From Phoenicibacter sp963592435 (GTDB lineage Bacteria; Actinomycetota; Coriobacteriia; Coriobacteriales; Eggerthellaceae): a DNA stretch of 27,218 nt. A program made the position numbers and the translations under genes. The notes beneath the pieces are model-generated. The model saw only the letters and a program-made list of their open reading frames with translations, was not told the DNA's origin and ran no database searches. This document shows positions 6,582 to 14,607 of the stretch, one piece after another; positions within the stretch are counted from its first letter, which is position 1; every line of letters begins with the position of its first letter. The stretch is taken from positions 1-27,218 of the forward strand of contig CAVAWT010000021.1 in assembly GCA_963592435.1 (NCBI GenBank). The letters run 5' to 3'.

Positions 6582-7718
6582 ATGAAGCTTCTTATTTTGA
6601 ATGGTCCAAATTTGGATATGCTAGGAATTCGCGAGCCAGACATCTATGGCTCGTTGACGCTGGACGAAATCAATGGCTACATCACTGAAACCTTCAAAGG
6701 CGAAGACGTGCAATTCGAGTTTTTTCAGTCGAATTATGAGGGCGAACTGATCAACGCGATACATAAGACGCACAATTCACATATAGACGGAATTGTTTAT
6801 AATCCTGGTGCTCACACTCATTACTCCTACGCTCTGCACGACGCAGTTGCGAGCGTGTCGACGCCAGTTATCGAGGTTCATCTCTCTGACATAAAGTCAC
6901 GGGAGAATTTTAGAAAAAAGTCGGTCATCGCACCTGCCTGTGAAACTCAGATTTCAGGCAAAGGCAAGGATTCCTATTTGGAAGCTGTCAAAATTTTCTT
7001 AAAGAACGAGGGCGATGTTTTTTGGAAAAGAGCAGTTAAAACAGAAGATGAAATTGAATTGCTTAAACGCGCTCAAAAAATCGCTGACGACGCGTTTTTA
7101 AAAACACTTCCAAACATAAAAGTTGGTATGACAGAGTTGGAAGTTAAAAATTTGCTTGAAGAAAACATGAAAGGCGAAGGTGCAGAAGGTCTTAGCTTCG
7201 AGACTTTAGTTGGTTGTGGCGCAAATGCTTCAAACATTCATGCTGAGGCAGGGGATCGCGTTATTAAGGAGGGTCATGCAATAGTCATCGACTTTGGCGT
7301 TGTTAAGGATGGGATGTGCTCCGACACAACGAGAACAATTTTTGCAGGCAGACCAGCAGGAGAGCTTTTGAGAGCTTGGATGGCTGTGAAAGATGCGCAC
7401 GAAACAGTTGCGCAAAAATTAAAAATTGGCATGACTGGAAAAGAGTGCCACGATCTTGCAGTATCCATCTTAGATGATTATGGTTTCAAAGACAAGATGC
7501 CTCACGGACTGGGTCACGGAGTTGGGCGAGACATCCACGAAAAGCCAGTGCTTTCCCCACGTTGCAAGGCAAAGTTAGTTAAAAATAACATAGTCACAAT
7601 TGAGCCTGGAGTCTATCTTCCTGACAAATTTGGAATTCGTTTGGAAGACTGCGGTGTCGTGACAGAAAGTGGATTTGAAAGTTTTACGCGTCTAACGCAC
7701 GATTTGATTCTTATTTAA
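6582..7718 (+). CDS. aroQ: Fusion of type II 3-dehydroquinate dehydratase (AroQ) and M24 metallopeptidase
   Basis: Residues 1-143 form a complete type II dehydroquinase, which dehydrates 3-dehydroquinate to 3-dehydroshikimate: NGPNLDMLGIREPDIYG (catalytic Tyr22), YNPGAHTHYSYALHDA, and EVHLSDIKSRENFRKKS. Residues about 150-378 form an M24 'pita-bread' metallopeptidase like Xaa-Pro aminopeptidase, with all five metal ligands visible: D237, D248, H312, E341 and E355 (DFGVVKDGMCSDTTRT, HGLGHGVGRDIHEKP, IEPGVY, IRLEDC). The usual N-terminal creatinase-like domain of PepP/PepQ is missing, and AroQ sits in its place. The reading frame is continuous with no stop at the junction. AAAGGA lies about 10 nt before the start. 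The 3' end overlaps map tail to tail. Whether the two activities stay linked is unknown. Confidence 0.93.
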   Translation: MKLLILNGPNLDMLGIREPDIYGSLTLDEINGYITETFKGEDVQFEFFQSNYEGELINAIHKTHNSHIDGIVYNPGAHTHYSYALHDAVASVSTPVIEVHLSDIKSRENFRKKSVIAPACETQISGKGKDSYLEAVKIFLKNEGDVFWKRAVKTEDEIELLKRAQKIADDAFLKTLPNIKVGMTELEVKNLLEENMKGEGAEGLSFETLVGCGANASNIHAEAGDRVIKEGHAIVIDFGVVKDGMCSDTTRTIFAGRPAGELLRAWMAVKDAHETVAQKLKIGMTGKECHDLAVSILDDYGFKDKMPHGLGHGVGRDIHEKPVLSPRCKAKLVKNNIVTIEPGVYLPDKFGIRLEDCGVVTESGFESFTRLTHDLILI

Positions 7719-8599
7719 TAAGTTAAAATTTCATAACCAGTTTCCGTGACAACGAGTTGAATTTCCCATTGTGCTGAGAGACTCCCATCTTTTGTGCGCA
7801 CCGTCCAGCCGTCGCTTGCGGGACCTTTGATTTTGTATTTGCCCATATTAACCATAGGCTCAATCGTAAAACACATTCCTGGGGGCATAATCATGTTTTG
7901 CCCACTGTGGGTTGTGTGTGTCACCCATGGTTCTTCATGAAATTCTTTTCCGATCCCGTGCCCGCCATATTCACGAACAACGCTATATCCTTGGGACTCA
8001 ACGTACTTTTGCAGCTCGCCTGCCATGTCGTGAAGGTGAAACCAAGGTTTAACTTGTGTGAGCCCGACATTAATTGATTTTTTAACAGTTGCGACAAATT
8101 TTTCAATTTCTTTTGTCGGCTCTCCAATGATAAACATTCGGCTGGAGTCAGAGAAATATCCATTTTTAATTGTTGAGCAGTCAACGTTGACAATGTCGCC
8201 CGCATGAAGCACGCAGTCAGGTGATGGAATTCCGTGGCAAATAACGTCGTTTACTGAAGTGCAACAGCTTTTTGGGAATCCTTCATAATTTAAGGGTGCT
8301 GGAACAGCACCGTAGTCTAACGTGTAGTCGTGCACCCAGTTGTCGATGTCTTGTGTTGTGCAACCCTCATGAATGTTTTCTGCGACCGCGTCAAGCGCGC
8401 CAATGTTCACTTTTGCGCTTTCTTTTATCCCTGCGATGTCTTCAGAGGTCTTTATGAGGGAGCGTGGAGGGACACACTCTCCTTGAAGATAGAGCTCTTC
8501 TAGCCTTTCATCAAACTCAAAGTGGCATTTTTTGTATTTCTTGCCACTCCCACACCAACAAGCGTCATTTCTTCCAAAATCACCAAGATCGTCAAACAT
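7715..8599 (-). CDS. map: Methionine aminopeptidase with SEC-C zinc knuckle
   Basis: This enzyme removes the initiator methionine from nascent proteins. The 294-residue protein begins with a SEC-C motif (CWCGSGKKYKKCH, residues 14-26), a zinc knuckle also found at the SecA C-terminus and in a known subclass of bacterial Map thought to dock on ribosomes. The M24 catalytic domain (about 45-294) has ligands D140, D151, H214, E247 and E279, with GGHGIGKEFHEEPWV and FTIEPMV. AAGGAGA lies 6 nt before the ATG. It converges with the aroQ-M24 fusion gene, with the two stop codons interleaved over 4 nt (7715-7718). Confidence 0.95.
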   Translation of the reverse strand: MFDDLGDFGRNDACWCGSGKKYKKCHFEFDERLEELYLQGECVPPRSLIKTSEDIAGIKESAKVNIGALDAVAENIHEGCTTQDIDNWVHDYTLDYGAVPAPLNYEGFPKSCCTSVNDVICHGIPSPDCVLHAGDIVNVDCSTIKNGYFSDSSRMFIIGEPTKEIEKFVATVKKSINVGLTQVKPWFHLHDMAGELQKYVESQGYSVVREYGGHGIGKEFHEEPWVTHTTHSGQNMIMPPGMCFTIEPMVNMGKYKIKGPASDGWTVRTKDGSLSAQWEIQLVVTETGYEILTY

Positions 8600-8909
8600 G
8601 CAGATTTCTCCTTAACATTTTTATCTAAATGTCAATTGTAGCGCAAAATCAAGGGGTCAGACCCTAACAACAGGGTGGTCTGGCCCTTAAGAAGATCAGC
8701 AAACGTCACCCAGAGAAGAATGAGGATAGGCCTAGGCATAGCTAGTTGATAACTAATCATGATTTTTAAATCGTTCTCTAAATTTAATTGACGTAGCGCA
8801 ATTCGAAGAACAAATATGACATTGTATGCAGCTAACCTTCCCCCCTTAATTTAAAAAATGAAGAAAGAGACGATTTTCTGAAAATTTCGTTTATAATGAC
8901 TTATTGCAT
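8600..8909. other. Intergenic region with GGGGTC palindrome hairpin
   Basis: No gene is seen in this 310-bp gap. At 8651-8690 an imperfect hairpin pairs AAGGGGTCAGACCCT with AGGGTGGTCTGGCCCTT across a 6-nt loop; its left arm (8653-8664) belongs to the GGGGTCWGACCCC family found elsewhere in the window. The remainder is AT-rich and should contain the promoters of map (leftward) and of the tRNA gene. Confidence 0.6.
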
Positions 8910-8983
8910 TGGGGTGTCGTCTAATGGTAGGACAGCGGTTTCTGGTGCCGTATGTGAGGGTTCGACTCCTTCCACCCCAGCCA
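8910..8983 (+). tRNA. tRNA-Gln (anticodon CUG)
   Basis: The 74-nt gene folds as a complete cloverleaf. The acceptor stem TGGGGTG/CACCCCA pairs perfectly, the D-arm is GTC-TAATGGTAG-GAC, and the anticodon stem GCGGT/GCCGT encloses the loop TTCTGGT with anticodon CTG. The T-arm is GAGGG-TTCGACT-CCTTC, followed by discriminator G and an encoded CCA tail. The weak U1-A72-type first pair is typical of bacterial tRNA-Gln. Confidence 0.95.
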
Positions 8984-9058
8984 TCTGATTCTTGTGAGAG
9001 AAAATTCAATTTCTAATTTTGAGCTTAAGACCACTAAAATTATTGGATGAACATAGAA

Positions 9059-9069
9059 GGTCTGACCCC
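9059..9069. repeat. GGGGTCWGACCCC-family palindrome (partial copy)
   Basis: GGTCTGACCCC at 9059-9069 matches the odd-palindrome family GGGGTC(A/T)GACCCC, lacking the outermost two bases on the left. It lies between the tRNA and the Tat-exported protein gene. Confidence 0.6.
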
Positions 9070-9135
9070 ACGAAAGCAGGTAAAACTAAACCAAATGGGG
9101 ACTATTTTAAACTTTGCTTTCGGAGCCTATGAAAC

Positions 9136-9144
9136 TGGTATAAT
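9136..9144 (+). promoter_or_regulatory. Extended -10 promoter of the lipase-like gene
   Basis: TGGTATAAT at 9136-9144 is a perfect -10 hexamer with the TGN extension, 53 nt before the start codon at 9198. A TTGCTT hexamer lies 19 nt upstream, a poor -35, as is common with extended -10 promoters. Confidence 0.55.
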
Positions 9145-9197
9145 AGAGGCGCTTTATAAGACTAGCAAAGGACTTATTAAGGACAAAGGGGTTTGTC

Positions 9198-11810
9198 ATG
9201 AATGGGCAGTTCGGAGAATCTGGCATCACAAGGCGCAATTTTTTGGAGTATGCGGGTGTTGGGATCGGCACTATTGTGCTTGCAAATCCGCTTGTGGCAA
9301 TTGCGGAGGAAATTGCTTCAATTCAGGAGAACAGCAACTCGGGTAACATAACTGGAACTTTTAAATTCGGAGGCTCAAGCAAGGCAGATTTTGTTTTTAA
9401 AGAGTCATTCTTTAACGGCTCCTCTTTTACTTATAACAACGAACTTTCCACTTTTGCGGCATGTTTAGCTTTGTCTTCCATGGGCGCAAACGACAACATT
9501 AATGATTATGCAAAGTCGCCAGGCAACGTTAAGGATTTCATGACGCAACTTAAGTGTAAAGACATTGTTGAAAATGAAGATTACACAAAACCAACTGATC
9601 ACAACACAATAGGTCTCATTTGTGGGCATCGTTCTATCAAGGCAGATAACACAGATTACGAACTCGTTTTGATGGGTGTGCGTGGTGGCAACTATTTCCA
9701 CGAATGGGCTGGAAACACAACGGTTGGTAACACTGGTGATCATGAAGGTTTCACAACGGCCGCCAACAAAGCGATTCAGATGTTAACGAGTTACGTCCTT
9801 GGCAATGTTCACACTAAAAACCCACTGAAAATCCTCGTAGCAGGTTTTTCTCGCGCGTCTGCAACAACGAACATGACGGGTGGATTGATGGTGAGAAATG
9901 CGTTCAAGAACAATTTGCCAGTATATGATTCAGTGCACTCAGACATTAAACACACTGGATATTTGCTTGGTGGACTGGAACATCCAGAGCTAACAACCAC
10001 AGGGGTGTCTTTTCCTTTTCCAAAGCATCGAGTTTACCAAAAAGATGTGTATTTCTATGGTTTTGAGGTGCCTGCTGGTGTTCGAGACAGCGCCAAGGTT
10101 GATTCAGAAATTTTATACCGTGGAAGTGTGCAAAACGAAAACAGGTTTGGCAACATCTACAGCATTGTGAACCCCTGTGATGTTGTCCCGAAGGTTGCAC
10201 CAAGCCAGTGGAAGTTTGGGAGATTCGGCGTTGATCGTGTTTTGCCAAGACCTGGTGACAAGACCTACAATTCTGCACGCGATGCTATGCTTGCTCGAGC
10301 GGACGTGATCGATTCTTCATTCCGCAAAAAATATCCAATCGACTCTTTTGACCACTTGAAGATGAGAATGGACGCTTTTTTCAACGTGATGATTGATAAA
10401 CTTGTTCACGACCTAACTGGCGGACAAGCAACTTATGTCAGAGATTACCAGACCGTCTTTTCCGATTTGATAGACTACATGCAAACAGGGAAAATTTATG
10501 GTCTGAAGAACATTTCGACAAAAAGTGATTTTAAGAAGTGGCTTTGGTCCAACGTTATTGTGCAGGTGCTTAGCGACGTGCTCGTTCCTGGGAAGTGGGT
10601 GGTAGATCTCATCGTTTTTGTTGTGAGACTTGTTAAGAATTCTTTAATAACTCACATGCTTGACCTTGCTGTTGATGGATTGAAAAAAGCAGGATTGGCT
10701 TGGGGCGCCGACGAAGAAAAGCTCTATAAAGAGTTGAAATCAATTTGCCCCATGATTCAAAAATTTGCAAAGAACAACATAAGCTTTTTTATTGCAATGT
10801 TGAAAGTGTTCATGAGTGACGCAAACACAATGGAGGTTCACAGCACTGTTTTGTGTTTGGCTTGGTTGCAATCAGCAGATCCGAACTACAATTCTTCTGC
10901 CAACACAGCAAGCTTGATGGCTGGCGAAAATGATGTTGCCTTAAGTGTTTTGACCGAAGATTCTTCCTATAAAGTGCTGCTCTTTGATGGAGATATTGAA
11001 GTTTCATTTGCGGGTGAGAGTGGCTATGCTACGCTCTTTTCAAACGGGCAAGTTGTTGAAAACGATGAATTTCCTTATTGGTATGGGTTAAATGAAGACT
11101 TTCAAATGTGCGTCCTGCTTCCACTTGAGCCCAGTTTCGTTTTTAAAATTGAGTCAGACCTAACAGATCTGTTCAGCATCACTTCCATTTGTTATGACTA
11201 TGACAGCGAAATTCCTGCTCATGTGTTATCTTATAATGCCGTCGGGGATAACTTAGGTGAGATGTATGCAACCGTAATGGAGGATGACATCTGGATTTCT
11301 GCGACAGAAAATGCTAACGACGCTTATGCTTACGCTGTCAACATTGACAACTCAAATGGCGATGCGCAAACTCACTGCAACGTCATTCTGGAGTCAGACA
11401 ATGAAGAGGCAGGTCTTGTTGTTGGAGGTGGTTACAATGTCTTTGGCACATCTTCTCATCTCTCAGCAGTTGCGAACGATGGTTTTGAGTTTGACTATTG
11501 GACTGTCAATGGAGAGAAGAACGATGCTGTGTGCACCACTGAGACAACAAAAGATGCGGACGGAAACGAAGTTGAGGTTGTGATGTATCCATTCTATGTT
11601 GCAAAAGATTATGGAGAAAGCGTAAACGTTACTGCCCACTTTAAGGAGAAAAGCGCTGAGACGATTCTCGTTGCAAATGACGAGTCGCAAAGTTCAAACT
11701 CGACGCCAATTCCTGCAACTGGGGACACTGCAAAGACTCTTGCGACTGTTGCAGGAGCTGTCGCAGCTGGAGCTATTGCACTCTCCGAGATTGCTTCTGA
11801 AGAATCGTAA
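9198..11810 (+). CDS. Tat-exported lipase-like alpha/beta hydrolase with C-terminal wall-anchor-like tail
   Basis: This 870-residue surface protein starts with a twin-arginine signal (ITRRNFLEYAG, residues 10-20, then a hydrophobic stretch to about 38). Residues about 140-230 look like a class 3 lipase fold: MGVRGGNYFHEW resembles the oxyanion-side RG block, DHEGFTTAANKA resembles the following helix, and VAGFSRASA (Ser218) resembles the nucleophile elbow, though GxSxA departs from GxSxG. Around 750-815 is an InlB-B/bacterial-repeat type beta domain (GFEFDYWTVNG to VTAHFKEK). The C-terminus has IPATGD, a hydrophobic stretch and the tail SEIASEES; this resembles a sortase signal but lacks the basic tail. 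AAAGGGG sits 6 nt before the ATG. The substrate is unknown. Confidence 0.75.
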   Translation: MNGQFGESGITRRNFLEYAGVGIGTIVLANPLVAIAEEIASIQENSNSGNITGTFKFGGSSKADFVFKESFFNGSSFTYNNELSTFAACLALSSMGANDNINDYAKSPGNVKDFMTQLKCKDIVENEDYTKPTDHNTIGLICGHRSIKADNTDYELVLMGVRGGNYFHEWAGNTTVGNTGDHEGFTTAANKAIQMLTSYVLGNVHTKNPLKILVAGFSRASATTNMTGGLMVRNAFKNNLPVYDSVHSDIKHTGYLLGGLEHPELTTTGVSFPFPKHRVYQKDVYFYGFEVPAGVRDSAKVDSEILYRGSVQNENRFGNIYSIVNPCDVVPKVAPSQWKFGRFGVDRVLPRPGDKTYNSARDAMLARADVIDSSFRKKYPIDSFDHLKMRMDAFFNVMIDKLVHDLTGGQATYVRDYQTVFSDLIDYMQTGKIYGLKNISTKSDFKKWLWSNVIVQVLSDVLVPGKWVVDLIVFVVRLVKNSLITHMLDLAVDGLKKAGLAWGADEEKLYKELKSICPMIQKFAKNNISFFIAMLKVFMSDANTMEVHSTVLCLAWLQSADPNYNSSANTASLMAGENDVALSVLTEDSSYKVLLFDGDIEVSFAGESGYATLFSNGQVVENDEFPYWYGLNEDFQMCVLLPLEPSFVFKIESDLTDLFSITSICYDYDSEIPAHVLSYNAVGDNLGEMYATVMEDDIWISATENANDAYAYAVNIDNSNGDAQTHCNVILESDNEEAGLVVGGGYNVFGTSSHLSAVANDGFEFDYWTVNGEKNDAVCTTETTKDADGNEVEVVMYPFYVAKDYGESVNVTAHFKEKSAETILVANDESQSSNSTPIPATGDTAKTLATVAGAVAAGAIALSEIASEES

Positions 11811-11821
11811 AAATCACGTGA

Positions 11822-11867
11822 TCAGACCCTGCATATGCTGGGGAGACAAAAGGGTCTGACCCCTTTT
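11822..11867 (+). terminator. Hairpin with T tract after the lipase-like gene
   Basis: TCAGACCCT (11822-11830) pairs with AGGGTCTGA (11851-11859), and CCCCTTTT follows. The right arm alone is also a palindrome of the GGGGTCWGACCCC family (GGGTCTGACCCC, 11852-11863). It lies 12 nt after the stop and could act as a terminator, although the long loop (20 nt) makes this uncertain. Confidence 0.45.
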
Positions 11868-11913
11868 GTTCGCACTAACGCTTTAGGATCTTTGCAAACA
11901 AGCCTTTTTTTCG

Positions 11914-11922
11914 TGTTAGAAT
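11914..11922 (+). promoter_or_regulatory. Extended -10 promoter of the alcohol dehydrogenase gene
   Basis: TGTTAGAAT (11914-11922) is a TGN-extended -10 box, with TTGCAA at 11892-11897 as a possible -35 (19-nt spacer). It lies 47 nt upstream of the ATG, which has a strong AGGAGG ribosome site. Confidence 0.45.
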
Positions 11923-11969
11923 TTATGAGAAAATTACAATAAGATTTAACACGCAGGAGGCAGTGAATA

Positions 11970-13151
11970 ATGTTAGATTTTGAATTTGTTAGTCCAACTA
12001 ACTTTGTTTTTGGTCACGATGCCGAGAAAAAAGTTGGAGAAAAGCTTGCAAGCGCAGGTGCAAAGAAAGTCTTGCTTCATTTTGGGGGCGAATCAGCTAA
12101 AAAATCGGGTCTTTTGGACACGGTTGAAAAAAGTTTGAATGAAGCTGGGATTGACTTTATGGAGCTTGGCGGAGTCCGCCCGAATCCAGAGGTGACGCTT
12201 GTGCGCGAAGGGCAAAAAATTGTCAAGGAACAAAGCGTTGATTGGATTTTGGCTGTCGGTGGAGGTTCAGTCATCGATTCGGCGAAAGGAATCGCAATTA
12301 GCGCAAATTACGAAGGCGATCCTTGGGACTTTTATGCTCATAAAGTGCCAGTGACTGAAGCACTTCCGATCGCAGTCGTCTTAACAATTCCTGCGGCTGG
12401 AAGCGAAGCTTCAAAGAATAGTGTCGTTTCAAATGATGAGTTGCAAATGAAGAGCGGTTGCGGCAACGATCTTGAACGTCCGAAGTTTGCATTTATGAAC
12501 CCAGAGCTCACGATGACGCTTCCGCCCTATCAAACCGCTGCTGGTTGCACCGACATGTTTGCACATCTCCTGGAGCGATATTTCGACAACGAGGGGACTG
12601 TGACTGTCACTGACAACTTGAATGTTTCGTTAATGAAGACTGTTCGAGCCGAAGCTGTTCGTGTCATGAATTCACCTGATAACTATGATGCTCGCGCAAA
12701 CATCATGTGGGCAGGAATGCTGTGTCACCAGGGTTTGGCGGGGCTTGGTCGCGATGAAGACTGGGCGACTCACGGGCTTGAACATGAGCTCTCAGCTCTA
12801 AAGACTGAAGTGACGCATGGTGCAGGACTTGCGGTTCTTTTTCCAGCATGGATGACATACGTCTTTGAAGAGAACAAGGATCGTTTTTGCAGATATGGAT
12901 ATGAAGTCTTTGGCATTTCTCCTAGCGGATGCAAATGTGCTGATTGTCGTGCTGCGATTTTGGCAACTCGTCAGTTTTTTTCAAGTTTGGGAATGCCAAA
13001 AAATCTAAAGGAGCTTGGCTTTGTTGAAGAGGACATCGAAAAGATGATTCCAACGCTAGAGAAAAACAAAGGCTCGGAGTTCGGCTCATTTAAGCGTTTG
13101 ACAATGGACGACGCACGAGCTATCTATCGACTTGCACTGGATTATGAATAA
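11970..13151 (+). CDS. Iron-containing alcohol dehydrogenase (butanol dehydrogenase-like)
   Basis: This is an NAD(P)H-dependent group III alcohol dehydrogenase, which reduces aldehydes to alcohols or the reverse. The 393-residue protein has the nucleotide-binding GGGSVIDSAK motif (residues about 95-105), the PAAGSEAS block and the metal-binding region TDMFAHLLERYF, with histidines at ATHGLEHELSA and EVTHGAGLA. It is closest in feel to the BdhA/YqhD branch. It appears monocistronic: hairpin upstream, own promoter and strong AGGAGG site, and a 99-nt gap before the MFS gene. A cytoplasmic role in fermentative redox balance is inferred from the family; the natural substrate cannot be told. Confidence 0.92.
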   Translation: MLDFEFVSPTNFVFGHDAEKKVGEKLASAGAKKVLLHFGGESAKKSGLLDTVEKSLNEAGIDFMELGGVRPNPEVTLVREGQKIVKEQSVDWILAVGGGSVIDSAKGIAISANYEGDPWDFYAHKVPVTEALPIAVVLTIPAAGSEASKNSVVSNDELQMKSGCGNDLERPKFAFMNPELTMTLPPYQTAAGCTDMFAHLLERYFDNEGTVTVTDNLNVSLMKTVRAEAVRVMNSPDNYDARANIMWAGMLCHQGLAGLGRDEDWATHGLEHELSALKTEVTHGAGLAVLFPAWMTYVFEENKDRFCRYGYEVFGISPSGCKCADCRAAILATRQFFSSLGMPKNLKELGFVEEDIEKMIPTLEKNKGSEFGSFKRLTMDDARAIYRLALDYE

Positions 13152-13194
13152 AAGGTAAGACTAAATATATAATAAACATTATGTAAATTATATA

Positions 13195-13215
13195 AGTTAC
13201 AAAATGTAATCTATT
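13195..13215. promoter_or_regulatory. Operator-like palindrome upstream of the MFS gene
   Basis: TTACAAAATGTAA (13197-13209) is a TTACA-N3-TGTAA inverted repeat located 41 nt before the MFS start codon. With its flanks it matches TTACAAGTTGTAAT and surroundings in both 67-bp direct repeats (18 of 21 positions shared with 14519-14539 and 18166-18186). This looks like a binding site for a dimeric regulator; the regulator is unknown. Confidence 0.45.
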
Positions 13216-13250
13216 AATAACGTTACTGTTTAAAAGGAATAAGGTGCTAA

Positions 13251-14429
13251 ATGAAGGCTAGACAATGGCTTGCTGTTGCAGGCGTTGCATTGGGAGCATT
13301 TGTGTTTAACTGCTCGGAGTTTATGCCAGTGGGGCTCCTCACTGACATTGGAAACACTTTTTCGGTAAGCGAATCTCAAACTGGGATGATCCTTTCTGTC
13401 TATGCTTGGTTCGTGATGATTTTTTCCGTGCCCTTGATGGTGCTCTGCACACGAATTAACCTTCGCCCGTTGCTCTTAATTGTTCTTGCAGTGTTCATGC
13501 TTGGGCAAATTTTGACCGCTGTGGCAGTCAGTTATTGGATGTTGATGATCGCGCGTTTGGTCGTCGCGGTTTCACACTGCATATTCTGGTCAATCGGAGT
13601 TCCTCTCTGTGTGCGACTCGCCGATAAAGAGCACAAGCCAGCAGCTGTTTCGTGTTTCACTGCATGCGGTGCAACAGCGCTTGTCGTTGGAATGCCAGCC
13701 GGCAGGGCAATTGGACTTATCGTCGGATGGCGTCTTTCGTTCGGAATTGTTGCCTTGTTGGCAGCTCTTCTGCTTATCTATGACTTCTTCTTGCTCCCAC
13801 GGACTGAAAACGAGGAGGCTTTTCGCTTCTCGCAAATTCCTTTGCTTTTTAAAAATCGTGGTCTCGTTGCACTTTTCATTATGACTGCACTTTATTCTTT
13901 GAGTTATTACATTGGATATAGCTACATCGAGCCTTTTTTACTTCAAGTCGCTCACCTGTCAAATGAAGTTGTGACGATGGCTCTTGCAGTTTTTGGAATC
14001 GCGGGGATCACAGCGAGCCTTTGTTGCTCAAAGGTCTATCCAAAACATCGCTTTAAAGTGATAGCAGCAGCGACGATCGGTGCCCCAACAGCTTTTTTCT
14101 TAACTGCCTTTTTCGCTCAATTCAGCTCTCCTGCATTGATCATGGTTTCAAGCATAGTGTGGGGACTGAGTGGTTCTTGCGTTGCTTTTGTCTATCAAGG
14201 CGAGATTGTGAATGTGTCGAGTGAAGAAGAATCGACGGTGGCTATGGCATTCTTTTCCTCAATTTTCAATTTTGGAATTGGTTGCGGAGCTTTCGTTGGA
14301 GGCAGGGTAGTTGACGTTATTGGAATATCACAAGTGTGCACAGTCGGAGGCTGCCTTGGAGTTGTGAACATAATTTTTTGCCTTTTTATCGGTCTTCGCC
14401 AGATCGGCAAATACGCCACAAAGTTGTGA
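13251..14429 (+). CDS. MFS transporter, DHA1 family (SotB/AraJ-like)
   Basis: This 392-residue, 12-helix membrane protein is of the drug:H+ antiporter-1 type. The first segment, FVFNCSEFMPVGLLTDI, is the hallmark of the SotB/AraJ/YdhP branch of sugar or drug exporters. Hydrophobic segments run from residues about 7-27 through 365-385, with a central charged loop around 185-200 (LPRTENEEAFRF). The start is supported by an AAGGAAT/AAGGTG site. An operator-like palindrome lies directly upstream. It is followed by the left copy of the 67-bp repeat. The exported substrate cannot be inferred. Confidence 0.9.
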   Translation: MKARQWLAVAGVALGAFVFNCSEFMPVGLLTDIGNTFSVSESQTGMILSVYAWFVMIFSVPLMVLCTRINLRPLLLIVLAVFMLGQILTAVAVSYWMLMIARLVVAVSHCIFWSIGVPLCVRLADKEHKPAAVSCFTACGATALVVGMPAGRAIGLIVGWRLSFGIVALLAALLLIYDFFLLPRTENEEAFRFSQIPLLFKNRGLVALFIMTALYSLSYYIGYSYIEPFLLQVAHLSNEVVTMALAVFGIAGITASLCCSKVYPKHRFKVIAAATIGAPTAFFLTAFFAQFSSPALIMVSSIVWGLSGSCVAFVYQGEIVNVSSEEESTVAMAFFSSIFNFGIGCGAFVGGRVVDVIGISQVCTVGGCLGVVNIIFCLFIGLRQIGKYATKL

Positions 14430-14472
14430 GTCCCTCGCCAAATTTCTCGTGTAATCTCCAAAAACAATGGTG

Positions 14473-14539
14473 TCAGACATCTTTTCTCGCCACATTTCAT
14501 GGGGTCAGACCCCCAATTAGTTACAAGTTGTAATTTATT
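14473..14539. repeat. 67-bp direct repeat, left copy
   Basis: Positions 14473-14539 are identical base for base to 18120-18186. The repeat contains a full GGGGTCAGACCCC palindrome (14501-14513) and the odd palindrome TTACAAGTTGTAA (14521-14533). It starts 43 nt after the MFS stop codon and bounds the three-gene module on the left. Confidence 0.97.
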
Positions 14540-14607
14540 TCCGTTTGTTTTAGATATTAATTGGAATCTCTTCGTTGAGATCAGCGCCTACGAAACGATG
14601 TCGAGTA

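Noticed and set aside
9047..9346. Open frame starting upstream of the Tat-exported protein
   Set aside because: It overlaps the Tat signal gene in another frame, has no ribosome site and includes the GGTCTGACCCC repeat.
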